Assembly: GCA_029204225.1 (NCBI GenBank)
Contig: MU832064.1
Span: forward strand, 1 to 64,000
DNA length: 64,000 nucleotides
Origin: Diphasiastrum complanatum
Taxonomy: Eukaryota > Streptophyta > Lycopodiopsida > Lycopodiales > Lycopodiaceae
Direction of reading: 5' to 3'
Position numbers and translations under genes: made by a program. How positions within the stretch are numbered: position 1 is the first letter of the stretch; each line of letters opens with the position of its first letter. The notes under the pieces are model-generated. The model did no database searches, had not been told where the DNA came from, and saw only the letters and a list, made by a program, of their open reading frames with translations. Below, piece after piece: positions 37,751 through 47,893 of the stretch.

Positions 37751-38908
37751 CTACTGCTGGAGGTCTACTGTAACTGCACCAAGGGATGCAAACCAATCAG
37801 CACCGAGGATAAGATCGTACCGTTTAAGTGGAATAATATGAGATTCTGCCTGACCAAGGAAGTCTCCAATCCGATATGAAAGCTGTTGATACATCTGCAT
37901 GCTAGGAAAAGAGTGTGCCTTGGCAACCTCAACATGCAGGGGATGAGGCATAGTGACTAGCATAGCACGAATGCGTATAGTAATATAACTGCTGAGAAAC
38001 GAGTGAGTGCTACCCATGTCAACAAGGACAATAAACTCACAACCAATGATACGTACACGAAGACGGATATGGCGTGGACCCGGCTTACCGGCCCAAGTAG
38101 CATAAGCAAGTTGAGCATGGCATACAGCTAGATCAGGGGGATCAAGAACATGCTCAGTGGGTGTGGCAAACTGATCAACAGGTGGGTCATCATCAAGAAT
38201 ATGAAGGCATATGACAGAATCAGGACTATCATCAGGTGTGTCAGCATCATGAAAATAGACTGCAGTAGCAGTGGCAGGCTGTTGGCAATCACAGGTGATA
38301 TGATCAAGACTCTTACAGTTGAAACATAAGCACTTCTCACGGATCTCAGACATCTCAGGCTGTGAGTAGCGACGAACAAAAACAGGACGAGGAGAAAAAG
38401 GAGAACGTGGTGCAGAAGGAAGACTGGACGAAGGTGAACTGATAGATGTGGGACTAGCAGAGGATGGAGAGGAAAAAATAGGACGTGTGAAAGGACGCGA
38501 AGGATGAGAAACAGAGGAAGAGATGGGAGGGTACTTGTGCTGCAGTGCGATAGCAAGGGAGATGGCGTGAGAAAGAGTGAGTGAAAAAAAAGAAGAAACA
38601 TCATACACAATAAGCTAAACATTATTCTTAAAGTCTCGTGGCAAAGGACCAGAAGATGAAGGAGTCTCAGGTAATGGAAATGTATGCTATGGGGGAACAA
38701 GTGGAGATAGTGGAGAAACACTGGACATTAATGATAGTGTAGCAATCTAGGTAGAAAGAGCAGTGAATGTCTCTCGTAACTCCTGGCGTAAATTAGTGCG
38801 TACATCACTCATGGCTTCCCTAAGATGATCTCGGAATTCATGCCGTACTTCATCAAGGTAAGTGGAAGACGGTATGCAAGGCTCAGAAGATGTAGGGCAA
38901 GTATCCAT
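37751..38908 (-). pseudogene. Gag and protease of element E
   Basis: Gag begins at the ATG at 38908 (MDTCPTSSEPCIPSSTYLDE, HEFRDHLREAMSDVRTNL). It has stops near 38745, 38685 and 38610, and lacks the middle of gag that F keeps. From 38608 a 285-codon frame gives VSSFFSLTLSHAISLAIALQ, a serine-proline-rich linker, a zinc knuckle CFNCKSLDHITCDC, and the protease with LVDMGSTHSFLS and LILGADWF. The protease triad reads D-M-G, where F has the normal D-T-G, so it is likely inactive. The frame stops at VDLQQ (37751). Confidence 0.88.
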
Positions 38909-39149
38909 GGTCAAGGAATGCAGGAAGTGAAGAGAGTATAAGAAAAGCTTAATATCGGAGGGAGTGGACTTTTGTCGTCACCCCAAATACGTTTTAGGTA
39001 CACAAACGACAGTAAGAGCAAGAAAGAAAATGACAAATGTCAAGAAAAGTGTAGAAAGCAAGGAAAAACTAGCAAAGATACCTCTCGATAGAGCTCCAAG
39101 CGTGTGCCAAGAGCTGGCTAGAAAATGTGACCACAAGGAGAATGAAAGT

Positions 39150-39320
39150 GGGCGCTGGACAGTCTCCAATCAATGCTAAAAATATGGCTGGAAATCTGTG
39201 GAAAACGTGATGAAATAGGGCAATGGGCAGCCTCCAATCAAAACTGAAATATGGCTGAAACTCTACTGGAACAATGGCTAAAAAATGTGATGAAGTAGGG
39301 CGCTTGACAGTCTCCAATCA
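39150..39320 (-). repeat. Leader repeats of element E
   Basis: Three diverged copies, at about 39150-39172, 39217-39240 and 39297-39320, read on the minus strand roughly as TTGATTGGAGACTGTCCAGC followed by GCCC. F's leader has about nine copies of the same core, so the repeat is an old feature of the family. Confidence 0.75.
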
Positions 39321-39648
39321 ATGATGAAAAGATGGCTGGGAATCCTCTCCCTGAATCAAATGGAGGATTCAAAAAAAAAAAAGAGAAAAAGATTTGGAAC
39401 TTGGGTGCCGAAAATAATCTGCCTAAATTTTTTTTTTTCGACCACCAAATTTAGCAAAAGTACTTCCGCTAACTATTTGCTAAAGTTCCGCCAAGGAAAA
39501 TGCTCTGATGGGAGTTGGTCCTCCTCCAAATTGTTCTGAATGTTGCTGAAGCAAAGAGACGAAAGCCCTCAGCAAAGAGAGAAAAATCAGCAAGGAAGAT
39601 AGGCACCCAATCAAAAAATCAGATCTGAAATTCAGGAATCAGGAAAGT

Positions 39649-40123
39649 GCTCTGATACCAAGTTATGATCAAAATCTCAGGTGCTGAATCAATGAAGCAT
39701 AAAAGACAGCAATGGACTAAAGCTCTACAAGCAATAGACAAGACAATAGGTTCTCCCACGAAGAGCCCAAGCAATACCAATCAATAATCTAAAAAATGAG
39801 TGTACAAATGCCCCTATAAATACCCTACCAATGAACCCTAAAATAGGAATTCAAAAGTAAAGGGAGGCAAAATGTGGAGGAAAAATAGTGCGCCCTCCTA
39901 CGGGGCCCCACTCCACATATAACCATATAATAAGGGCCCAAGGCCAATCAATATCATAAAAAAGGATCCAGTGTGGGTCATAAGCATATAAAAAGGCTCT
40001 GGGACCTGTACATGACTAATAAAATGCGTACCAAGAAATATACATAACCAACAGTAAATGTAAAGAGGCCTGCGGAATATATGCAAAGTAGCCCAGTAGG
40101 CTTGTATCCTGTAGTCCGTAGCT
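39649..40123 (-). repeat. Primer site and 5' LTR of element E
   Basis: The primer site TGGTATCAGAGC (minus strand, 39649-39660) abuts the LTR (39661-40123, 463 bp). A TATA-like TATTTATAGG on the minus strand is at 39813-39822. The LTR shares GGAGGGCGCACTATTTTYCC with the LTR of F. Confidence 0.93.
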
Positions 40124-40128
40124 TAACC

Positions 40129-40789
40129 AAGTAGTTATTGAGGAATGGATCTCTATGATGTAAGTGGAGAACTTCATGAGAGAAAATATGACTGTGGCTC
40201 AAATTAGAAGTTCTTATTGTAAAGAAATATCCCAGTGACTAGATTTATGTTATAATTGGAAATATTGAGCCATCATACATACAGAAAGGAGGTGGGCCTA
40301 AAATGTGACAAATCTTGTCCTTGTGATGTAGTCTGTCATTTGCTGACCTATAACACGCATGGTAAATGGAAATTTCAATAGAAAAAAATGAAGATGCACT
40401 AAAGTAAATAAATACAGGCATGGAGTTTAAAAAAATAAGAGTACGGTTTTCAGTACGTGGAACATTATTTGCAAAAGTCCCATCTAAGTGAGCTCATGCA
40501 TGTGATGATTCTGCAGCGTGAAAGTGTGGGTGATTGTATGGAGCTTCAAAATGCATGGGTTCCCCCATCTGTCAAATGGGTTGGTTGAGGGCTCATGGAC
40601 TTGGGACTTCATCCTAGAATATCTATTGAATCGAGCCTGTTCGGTAGATGGAGAGACCATCTCTGGTAGATAGTCCTCTCTGGAATTTGGATCGTAAGAA
40701 CAATCCATAGCAAATCTAGAGTACCTTAGGATTGGGTATTTAGTCCTCTTGGTCTCTTTTGGGATGCAATGATGTAGGGTTATGCAATA
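40129..40789. other. No gene seen
   Basis: Unique-looking sequence between element E and the A-rich array. Short open frames show no domain. Confidence 0.6.
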
Positions 40790-41355
40790 TGCAAAAAACG
40801 TGACAGGTGTAGGGCTCAAAAAAGCAAGAAACACGAAGGTGACGCAAAACCGAAAAAAACGAGAAAAACGACAGTTTAGGGTTATGGCAAAAAGCAAAAA
40901 ATACAACAATTTAGGGTAATCCGAAACGTGAAAGTGGGTAGAAAAATGCGAAGGTGGTGAGAAAAAAACCCAAAAAAAAAAAAGCAAAATTCCGAAAAAG
41001 CGAAACAAAACAACAGTTTAGAGTTCCGATAAAAAATGAAAAATGCGACAATCTTGGGTTATGATCATGCAAAAAATACGACAATTTAGGCTTTGGTTAA
41101 AAAATGACAAATGCCATCATTTAGGCTTAGTAAAAACCGAAAAAATGCAAAGGTCTTGGGTGGGTAAAAAGCGAACAAAAACGAAGGTTTTAGTAACAAA
41201 GCGAATAATGCAAAGGTATCGGGTGGTGAAAAAAGCAAAAAGAGCAAAAAAAAAACGAAGGTTTTGGGTGGTTGGAAAATTGAAAAAAGCAAAGGTTTTG
41301 GGTGGTAGAAAAATCGAAAAAAATGAAGTTTTAGGATTTTAGTAAAAATGTGAAA
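40790..41355. repeat. Degenerate A-rich tandem array
   Basis: Irregular units of about 35-50 bp alternate an AAAAAGCGAAAAAACG-type block with a G-rich block (GAAGGTTTTGGGTGG on the right, CAGTTTAGGGTTATGG on the left). The left half contains TTTAGGG, the plant telomere word, but only singly. The array grades from the TTTAGGGTT form to the TTTTGGGTGG form. Confidence 0.65.
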
Positions 41356-41797
41356 ATGCGATAAAACATAGAAAGTTGAGCAATCTCTATTTGCAAGTAG
41401 AATATCCATGTTCTAAGCTTGATCAATCTCTATTGTAGAATGGAAATAAATTATTTGTTGTTGTTTTATGGCCTGGTTACAGAGAATTATTTCAAATCTA
41501 TCTATGTTTTGATTTGCTTTCAATTCTATCAAATTATGCTTAGTAGATCTTAATCAAATTGTCAATTCTATGTGTAAAATTGTCTACAAATGTAAGATTG
41601 ATGTTTGTGCATTTTCTATTGTGCCTAGATCTATGTTTAGGATCAATTTGGATCTTAAGATTTCACAATGCACCAATCAAACATTAAAATTTGAAATCTA
41701 CATAATGTAGCTCATTAGAAATGAAAAAAGATTTTTTTTTAAATAAAACTGTAATTCAGCATTGGGGACAACCTGCAAGCATGACATATTGTCCATA

Positions 41798-42256
41798 GTA
41801 TAATATGCAATTTATCAAAAAAATAGTATAAGTTTTAACCGTGACTCCAGTTGAGATGAAATTGGTGCCATTGAAAAGTGTCAAATGAGACTTTCCAATG
41901 ACACCCTACATGACCCAATTCTAAGCTATCTTTCAAAAGCTATAGCCAATCAAAGTTTTCGAAACACCCAATATCTCTTTTGTGAGCGAATATAGCACCC
42001 TCACTGAGATGGTGTTCCATCCATGCACATAAGAGATATTGGACTCAGAGGGTCCTCTATTCGTGCACAAAAGAGATATTATGTCTTTTGAAAACTTTAA
42101 CTAGCTGTAACTTTTGAATGGTAACTCAAAATTAAATCATGTACAAAGTCATTGGAAAGTTTTTGTTGGGCACTTTCTAATGGCACCATTTTTGTCTCAA
42201 TTGGAGCTATGATTAAAAATTTATACTTTTTTTAATGAACTATAATTATAATGTAT
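41798..42256. repeat. Long inverted repeat (hairpin), about 460 bp
   Basis: The left arm, about 41798-42003, is complementary to the right arm, about 42050-42256, over most of its length with scattered mismatches. Matching blocks include GGTGCCATT, ACTTTCCAATGAC and AATATCTCTTTTGTG. The loop of about 45 bp contains GCACATAAGAGATATT, a direct copy of the adjacent arm sequence. No transposase is present. It could be a foldback or MITE-type element, or a source of long hairpin RNA. Confidence 0.85.
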
Positions 42257-42489
42257 ATAGAATGGTTAAAAATCAAAAATAGTGTAGGAAGAAATGACAA
42301 AGCATTGGGCAAAAGATGAATCTATTTTGGTAATTTACATTGACAAACTTTATCAAACCCCTTCCAAGTGCTCTAGATCTTAGGCGATTAACTCATATTT
42401 TTTTCCATTTGGAATTAGCAACCTGTGAGAGATCGATTATTCGAATGAATCACTCCCGATAGTAGAATAATCTAACACTTCCTTTTAAT
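42257..42489 (-). repeat. 3' LTR start and purine tract of element H
   Basis: On the minus strand the purine tract ATTAAAAGGAAG (about 42478-42489) precedes TGTTAGATTATTC beginning at 42477. The left end of the LTR is not defined. Element G separates it from the rest of H: removing G joins this to the RNase H end at 47894. Confidence 0.65.
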
Positions 42490-42494
42490 CTGAA

Positions 42495-42769
42495 TGCTAG
42501 AAATCAATGATAAACTTCATTGTTACTGTTTACAAAGTATATTAATGTTGACAGTTGTGACTAGCTGTCATTAGCCGTAGGCTAGTCTATTAGTCTACTC
42601 GTAGGTTTTCTCTCTTTATCAGGGGTTCAGGGTATATTTGTACTTTTTACATTTTGTTTGAGTTAGTGTGATAGAGTGATTGTGCGCGTTCTTCTTCCGC
42701 CTTCTTGTGGTGAATGCTTATGGTGAATGCTTGATGTTGCATTTCTGATTCTTAATATGGTATCAGAGC
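42495..42769 (+). repeat. 5' LTR and primer site of element G
   Basis: The LTR is 42495-42757, TGCTAG to CTTAATA (the usual final CA is mutated to TA). The primer-binding site is 42758-42769. A stem made of GCTGTCATTAGC or its GTAGGCTA neighbour may form near 42565-42590. Confidence 0.93.
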
Positions 42770-43297
42770 TATGATAGTCCTGCGTGCCTGATCAATGGAT
42801 ACAACTTGTCACAGGCTCCGCAACGAAGTGAAAAAGTCTTTCACAGGAGGTGAAAGCTTGGAGAGACAAAAACGGCTGGAAGAAATTCTTCTTGATGTAT
42901 TTTGCAGGTTTTGAAGCTTACGGTTATTAGTGGAGAACGAAGATATAGTACCAAAGGCATCGAAAATGCCAGGGCAGCATCAGACAGATTGACAATCTGT
43001 TGAGTGGATAAGTTTTACAAAAAAAAATTTAGTCTTTGTGAAAAGTGTCATTTGTCAGAGAGTTGTGCCAAGAAATCTCTCATTTGTTTGTCTGGAGTAC
43101 TGCAAATCATACCAGATAGTGTCTAGTACTGCCATTTAGAGCTTGGAGGCTACATACCTTTCACATTACTGATATTTGTCTATTTGAACGGTCACTCGTT
43201 TCGAAATCTAAGCAAAGAGGAGGCGGCATAGCCGTCGTGCCGAAGTAGGGAATCTGAAATATTCCCTCTGAAAAGTTATTATATTCTCCTTTTTTAC

Positions 43298-43530
43298 CAA
43301 TATCGGATCCAAGCGCACTAACCGAAGAGAAACCTAAGCAATCATACATCCGCGCTCCAGTCCGATATTGTCCGTATCGATACTGGATCCAAGCGCATGA
43401 GCTAAAGTGAATTCCGAGCAGTTGTGCATCCGCGCTTCAGTCCGATATCGCATGCTCCAATATCGGATCCACGCGCACAAGTCAAAGAGGATCCTGAGCA
43501 GCCGTACTTTCGCGCTCCATTCCGATATCA
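43298..43530 (+). repeat. Three tandem 80-bp stem-loop repeats in the leader of G
   Basis: Units start at 43298, 43378 and 43458, an exact 80-bp period. Each starts with a form of CAATATCGGATCCAAGCGC and ends about 72 bp later with GCGCTCCAGTCCGATATTG. The two ends are inverted complements (10 bp ATATCGGA-type outer stem and a 5 bp AGCGC/GCGCT inner stem). Unit 1 pairs perfectly in the outer 10 bp. Units 2 and 3 have one to two mismatches. The repeats lie 70-300 bp before the gag ATG at 43600. Confidence 0.88.
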
Positions 43531-43599
43531 GGTGTATAACCAAAAATTTACAGTTCTGTGGTGTGATAAATTTTGTGATCCAGACTCATCTATCCAGTA

Positions 43600-43966
43600 A
43601 TGGAAACTCGAAGCGAGAGTGTCCTTAATGAGTCAAGCAAATTGGAAGGTGCCGGCAACTATGCAGTTTGGAAATTCAAACTGAAGAACATTTTAATGGA
43701 AAAGGAGCTATGGGAGATCGTGACAGGTGAAGAGACAAGGCCAATGATTGAAGAAGATCGACGGACATTTGATAGGAGAAAACAGAAAGCCCATAATGTC
43801 ATCAACTTATCAGTTAGAGATGCAATTATTCCCTATATTTCAGATTCAGAAGGACCAAAAGAAGCGTGGGATACATTGAAGGCATTGTTTGAAACGACAA
43901 ATACATCTCGGATACTATTTCTGAAGACAAAGTTGCATACATTGCGGATGGATGATGGTGCAACTA
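43600..43966 (+). pseudogene. Gag N terminus of element G
   Basis: The ATG at 43600 opens METRSESVLNESSKLEGAGN, YAVWKFKLKNILMEKELWEI, then EAWDTLKALFETTNTSRILF, the gag domain that binds RNA and builds particles. The frame is clean until solo LTR L enters at 43967, after DDGAT. The frame resumes at 44672 with IADHILKIKEIRDQL, so without L the gag would be continuous. The family differs from A, B and C (GAGNYAVWKFK against SSNYSTWKVRM). Confidence 0.92.
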
Positions 43967-44666
43967 TGTGAAGAATTGCCAAAAATTGGCAAATCTAGCT
44001 TGATAAAAAACCATGTAGAATAGTGTAAATTGTGTACACAAGTGGGTCCCACACATGTGAGGCCATGATGCCACGTGGGAAACCCATCCTAATGTAGGTT
44101 AGGTCAAGTCAAGAGAGTTGATCATGTCTATTTGGTGGTCATCCCTACTTTATAGGACCTACACCTAAGTTTAAGGTGAAAATTTGACCAACTAGCTACC
44201 TACCAAGCATAACTCTAGGACATAGACTAGGGTTTCATTTTAGGTCAAGGAGAGTGAGTTAACTTCCTTATTACATGCTGGAAATCCACCTAACTTCAAG
44301 AAGGAAGTCGAATTTGCTATGTATTCCCTCTCTCCATAGTGAGAAGATAGAAAATTTTTGGAGCTCATTGCAATCTCAAGCTAGTTCACTATGTACATTG
44401 AGTTTTTGTGATCCAAATGAAACCAAATCAATTTCTACTTGTTTCTCAGGTTGAAGGCCGTACTACAGCCTGTAGTACACACGTGTGGGCTCGGATTTCA
44501 ATGTTTATCAATGCTTTTGATTGTTAATGCTTGTTGTTTGTCAAATTGCCAATCTAGATCAACTTTTTTGTGTCTAGTTTTTTGATAGATTGTTAAGCAA
44601 GCATCCAATCACTCTTGTGGATCTTTTGTAGATCCATTTATGGTCCTAAAGTACAGTACTTTCACA
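43967..44666 (+). repeat. Solo LTR L inside gag of G
   Basis: This 700-bp LTR, TGTGAAG to TTTCACA, is flanked by AACTA at 43962-43966 and 44667-44671. No internal sequence remains, the result of recombination between two LTRs. CACATGTG and CACACGTGTG palindromes (about 44052 and 44478) and the ends resemble the LTRs of A and C. Confidence 0.95.
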
Positions 44667-44671
44667 AACTA

Positions 44672-45741
44672 TTGCCGATCACATACTGAAGATCAAAGAG
44701 ATTCGTGATCAATTAGCAGTAGTTGGAGAGCGAGTACAAGATCGTGAGATCATGCAATTGACATTGAATAGTCTGAGTGAGTCACATCAGATGTTTGTGA
44801 CGAGTATAGCCACAAGAAAAAATATTCCAACCTATGAAGAACTAGGGGGATTGCTTTTGCAAGAAGAGCAACGTCAAGAGAACTTAAATCATCGTAACAG
44901 GAGTTATGTTCAAGCTCTTGCAGTTAGAGGACGAGGTGGAAGATTTGGCTGTGGAAGGTATCAATCGAGAGGAGGAAACTCAGGCCAGGAATCATTTCAA
45001 CAATTTCATGAACAAGTGAATGATAGTCCAAATCGAGGTGATTGGAATCAAGGCCGAGGTCAAAGACGCGGCTATTCAAGACAAAATAAACCTGAAAATT
45101 GTAGGTACTACAACAAACCTGGTCATTGGGAGTGTGAATGCTTCAAGAAACATAAGGAGATGGAACAAAGAAAAGAGAAATGGCAAGCGGGAAATTATGC
45201 TGGTCAATATCAATTTGATGACTATTATTATGAAGACAATTATAATGATCAACATCAATACGATGATGATCAATATGAAGATGATACAGGTGAAAGTTCA
45301 AAATTGTTCATTACAGCATTAATGACAAGTGATGAAGCCAAGGATACCTGGTACATTGATAGTGGTGCATCCAAGCACATGACTTCAAGAAAAGAATGGT
45401 TTTTCGAACTCAAGGAAATTGACAATGGTGATGAAGTTGGACAAGCTGATGGCAAATTGCTATCTGTTAATGGATTTGGAGTGGTACTAGTGAAGTTAGC
45501 CAGCGAGAAGATAAAACAGATAAGCAATGTGCAATATGTACCTGGCTTAGCTAACAATCTACTATCTGTTGGGACGATGGCTGATCAACAACTCAAGGTT
45601 GAGTTTGACAGTGACAAATGTCTTGTCAAAGATATCAAGAATCACTACAAAGTGATTGCTACAAGAGCTAGAGTCAACGAGAATCGACTCTACAAATTGA
45701 ATGAGAGATCTTTTACTCAAAGCTATGGTAAGCACTGTTGA
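44672..45741 (+). pseudogene. Gag C terminus and protease of element G
   Basis: One open frame: gag end (IMQLTLNSLSESHQMFVTSI, YEELGGLLLQEEQRQ), a glycine-arginine-rich stretch (GRGGRFGCGRYQSRGGN), a degraded zinc knuckle CRYYNKPGHWECEC in which the second cysteine is lost, an acidic tyrosine-rich spacer, and a protease with an intact DSG in WYIDSGASKHMTSRKEW and YVPGLANNLLSVG. The frame ends at 45741 after a frameshift near 45700. Protease chemistry looks possible, but RNA binding by the knuckle does not. Confidence 0.9.
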
Positions 45742-46480
45742 TAGTCGAAGTGATCTTTGGCATCAAAGGTTTGGTCATATCAGTGCTCAAAGCTTGCAAA
45801 TTCTTAAAAGAGGGAATCTAGTTGTTGGATTGCCTAATATCTCTTTTGAAGGAAAAATTTGTGAGGGTTGCATTTTGGGAAAACAACATAGAGAGAGATT
45901 TTCCAAAGATGAAGCAAGAAGAGCCAATGGCATTCTTGATCTTGTTTATAGTGATCTGTGTGGACCAATACAAACTAGGTCCATTAGTGGTTGTTACTAT
46001 TTCATCACATCATTGATGACTATAGTAGACATCTCTGGATTTATTTCATAAGCAAGAAATCCGATGCTTTTGCCAAGTTTAGAGAGTTCAAGGCTCTAGT
46101 TGAAAAACAAACAGGTTGTTACATTAAGACTCTCAGATCAAATGGTGGTGGTGAGTATTTTTCAACAGAGTTTATAAATTTTTGCAAGGATTAGGGGATC
46201 GAGAGACAAACCACTACACTCTATTCACCACAACAGAACGGAGTTGCAGAATGGAAAAACAGATCCATTGTGGAGATGGCTAGGGCAATGCTTAAGAGCA
46301 AGGGTTTGCCAAATACCTTTTGGGCAGAAGCCGCAACACAACTACTCATATTTTGAATCGGTGTCCTATGAAGTCCGTGGAGGGTAAGACACCTTACGAA
46401 GCTTTTACTGGAAAGAAACCTAATGTTTCTCATTTACGAGTATTTGATTGTGATGCTTACACTCATGTACCTGATGAAAA
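45701..46480 (+). pseudogene. Integrase of element G
   Basis: The zinc domain is SDLWHQRFGHISAQSLQILK with CEGCILGKQ. The core is split by a frameshift near 46000: LDLVYSDLCGPI, then IDDYSRHLWIYFISKKSDAF, then LRSNGGGEYFS. In relatives this last motif reads SDNGGEY, so the second catalytic aspartate is lost. After a stop at 46192-46194, SPQQNGVAEWKNRSIVEMAR carries the final glutamate. More stops follow (near 46354 and 46483). The enzyme would be dead. Confidence 0.9.
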
Positions 46481-47190
46481 ATGAAAAAAGCTAGATGCAA
46501 AAGCTGTTAAGTGTATTTTCCTTGGATATGATGAAAGAGCCAAGGCATACAGGATGTATGACACAAATGCACAAAATATCGTGATTCTCAGAGATGCTAC
46601 TTTTGATGAGATGGGTCAAAATGACCAAATAAAATTGACAATTGATCCCTTTGATGATAAAGCTAAAGTACAAGTGAAGGAAGAAGTTGGTGTCGATATG
46701 GAAGAGCCAATTGAAAAAGATAGGGTCAATAATGAGATTCCTAGGAGAGTGCCTAAGTGGTACTTGTCAGTAACAAGTGGTTCTAATAAGGGAGATACTC
46801 CCGAATCAAGCGAGCAGGGAGAGCTTAGAAGATCAAGTAGAAATTGAAAACCTCCTGCAAGATTAGAGATGAATCTTGCCCTAATGGGTTCTGTGCTCAA
46901 GGCTCAAGAACCAAAAACTTTTGATAAAGCAAAGGAGCACAAGGAGTGGCGTGAAGCTATGGAAACAGAAATGGAAGCTATATCGAAAAATAGGACGTGG
47001 AACTTGGTTGAGCTACCTGATGGTAAGACACCTATCACTTGCAAATGGATATACGAGATCAAATATGGAGCTGATGGGCAGCTCAACAAGTACAAAGCAC
47101 GGTTGGTTGTGAGAGGATTTGAATAGCAGGAAGGTATTGATTTTGAGGAAACCTTCGCACCCGTAGCTAAGATGGTAACTATACGTTCTA
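46481..47190 (+). pseudogene. Linker and RT N-terminal part of element G
   Basis: KAVKCIFLGYDERAKAYRMY, DTNAQNIVILRDATFDE and an acidic linker with LRRSSRN form the post-integrase segment. RT then starts KEHKEWREAMETEMEAISKN, LPDGKTPITCKWIYEIK, LVVRGFE, a TAG at 47124-47126, and EGIDFEETFAPVAKMVTIRS. The RT ends at about 47222 in FAFYGWK. The rest of the palm, including YVDD, and the thumb are deleted. Confidence 0.88.
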
Positions 47191-47193
47191 TCA

Positions 47194-47652
47194 TTGCTAG
47201 TTTCGCTTTCTATGGTTGGAAGATCTAGCAAAAGTTATGGTACAGCTGCAATTTCATGGAGCAGCAAAAGGCAACCTACAGTAGCCTTATCATCGACGAA
47301 AGCTGAATATCGAGCACTCAACAATGCTACACAAGAAGCGGTATGGTTACGAAGATTGCTTGTGAATTTAGGTCAACCACTGGTGGATGCGACTACTATA
47401 TCTTGTGATAATCAAAGTTGCATTCACCTTGCCAAAAATCTAGTTTTACATGCTCGAACCAAGCACATCAAAATACACTACCATTTTTTTCGAGAGAAAA
47501 TACTTGATGGAGCCATTGATCTTGTTTTTTGTAAATCTAAAGATCAAATGGCAGATATTTTTACTAAGTCATTAGGTAGATGTAGATTTGAGAGGTTTTG
47601 TACTCTATTAGGAATAAAAGAATGTAATTTTATCATTGAGGGAGAGTGTTAA
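47194..47652 (+). pseudogene. RNase H of element G
   Basis: From the deletion joint (GRSSKSYGTAAISW) the frame is open: KRQPTVALSSTKAEYRALNN, EAVWLRRLLVNLGQP, SCDNQSCIHLAKN, HARTKHIKIHYHFFRE, MADIFTKSLGRCRFERF. The first part of RNase H, including DRKSTSG, is missing. The TAA (47650-47652) lies in the first bases of the 3' LTR (47647), the same overlap seen in element C. Confidence 0.9.
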
Positions 47653-47893
47653 TCAATGATAAACTTCATTGTTATTGTTTACGAGGTATATTAATGTTGA
47701 CAGCTGTGACTAGCTGTCATTAGCCATAGGCTAGTCTATTAGTCTACTCGTAGGTTTTCTCTCTCTATCAGGGGTTGAAGGTTTATTTGTACTTTTTACA
47801 TTCTGTTTGAGTTAGTGTGATAGAATGATTGTGTGTGTGCTTCTTTCGCCTTCTTGTGGTGAATGCTTGATGTTGCATTTCTGATTCTTAACA
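47637..47893 (+). repeat. Purine tract and 3' LTR of element G
   Basis: The tract TTGAGGGAGAG leads to the LTR TGTTAATCAATG (47647) to CTTAACA (47893). The duplicate CTGAA follows. Confidence 0.95.

Larger units (their letters stand above)
34274..40123 (-). mobile_element. Ty3/gypsy element E with chromodomain-like tail
   Basis: This 5,850-bp minus-strand element has LTRs of 465 and 463 bp and the duplication TAACC at 34269-34273 and 40124-40128. Its LTR ends are AGTTA...TAACT, not TG...CA, with an inverted 5-bp repeat. The right LTR shows TAGCT, one base changed. The interior, read from the right, holds a primer site, a leader with repeats, gag with a zinc knuckle, protease, RT, RNase H, integrase and a chromodomain-like C terminus. 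That order (RT before integrase) defines Ty3/gypsy, and the tail suggests a chromovirus. Frameshifts, stops and a deletion of the RT YLDD box make it defective. Confidence 0.95.
42495..47893 (+). mobile_element. Ty1/copia element G
   Basis: This is a complete but decayed copia copy of 5,399 bp, 700 bp of which is solo LTR L. The 5' LTR is 263 bp and the 3' LTR 247 bp. The difference is a 13-bp tandem duplication (GTGAATGCTTATG) and a 3-bp insertion in the 5' copy. The duplication CTGAA lies at 42490-42494 and 47894-47898. The primer site TGGTATCAGAGC is at 42758-42769, and the purine tract is TTGAGGGAGAG. It inserted at the stop codon of the minus-strand RNase H of H. Lesions are frameshifts in integrase, loss of an integrase aspartate, several stops, and a deletion removing the RT palm. 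Confidence 0.96.

Noticed and set aside
40790-41100. Interstitial telomere array
   Set aside because: TTTAGGG occurs as isolated words, never in tandem.
43298-43530. CRISPR-like regular repeats
   Set aside because: The repeats are contiguous 80-bp stem-loops inside a plant retrotransposon leader, with no unique spacers and no cas genes.
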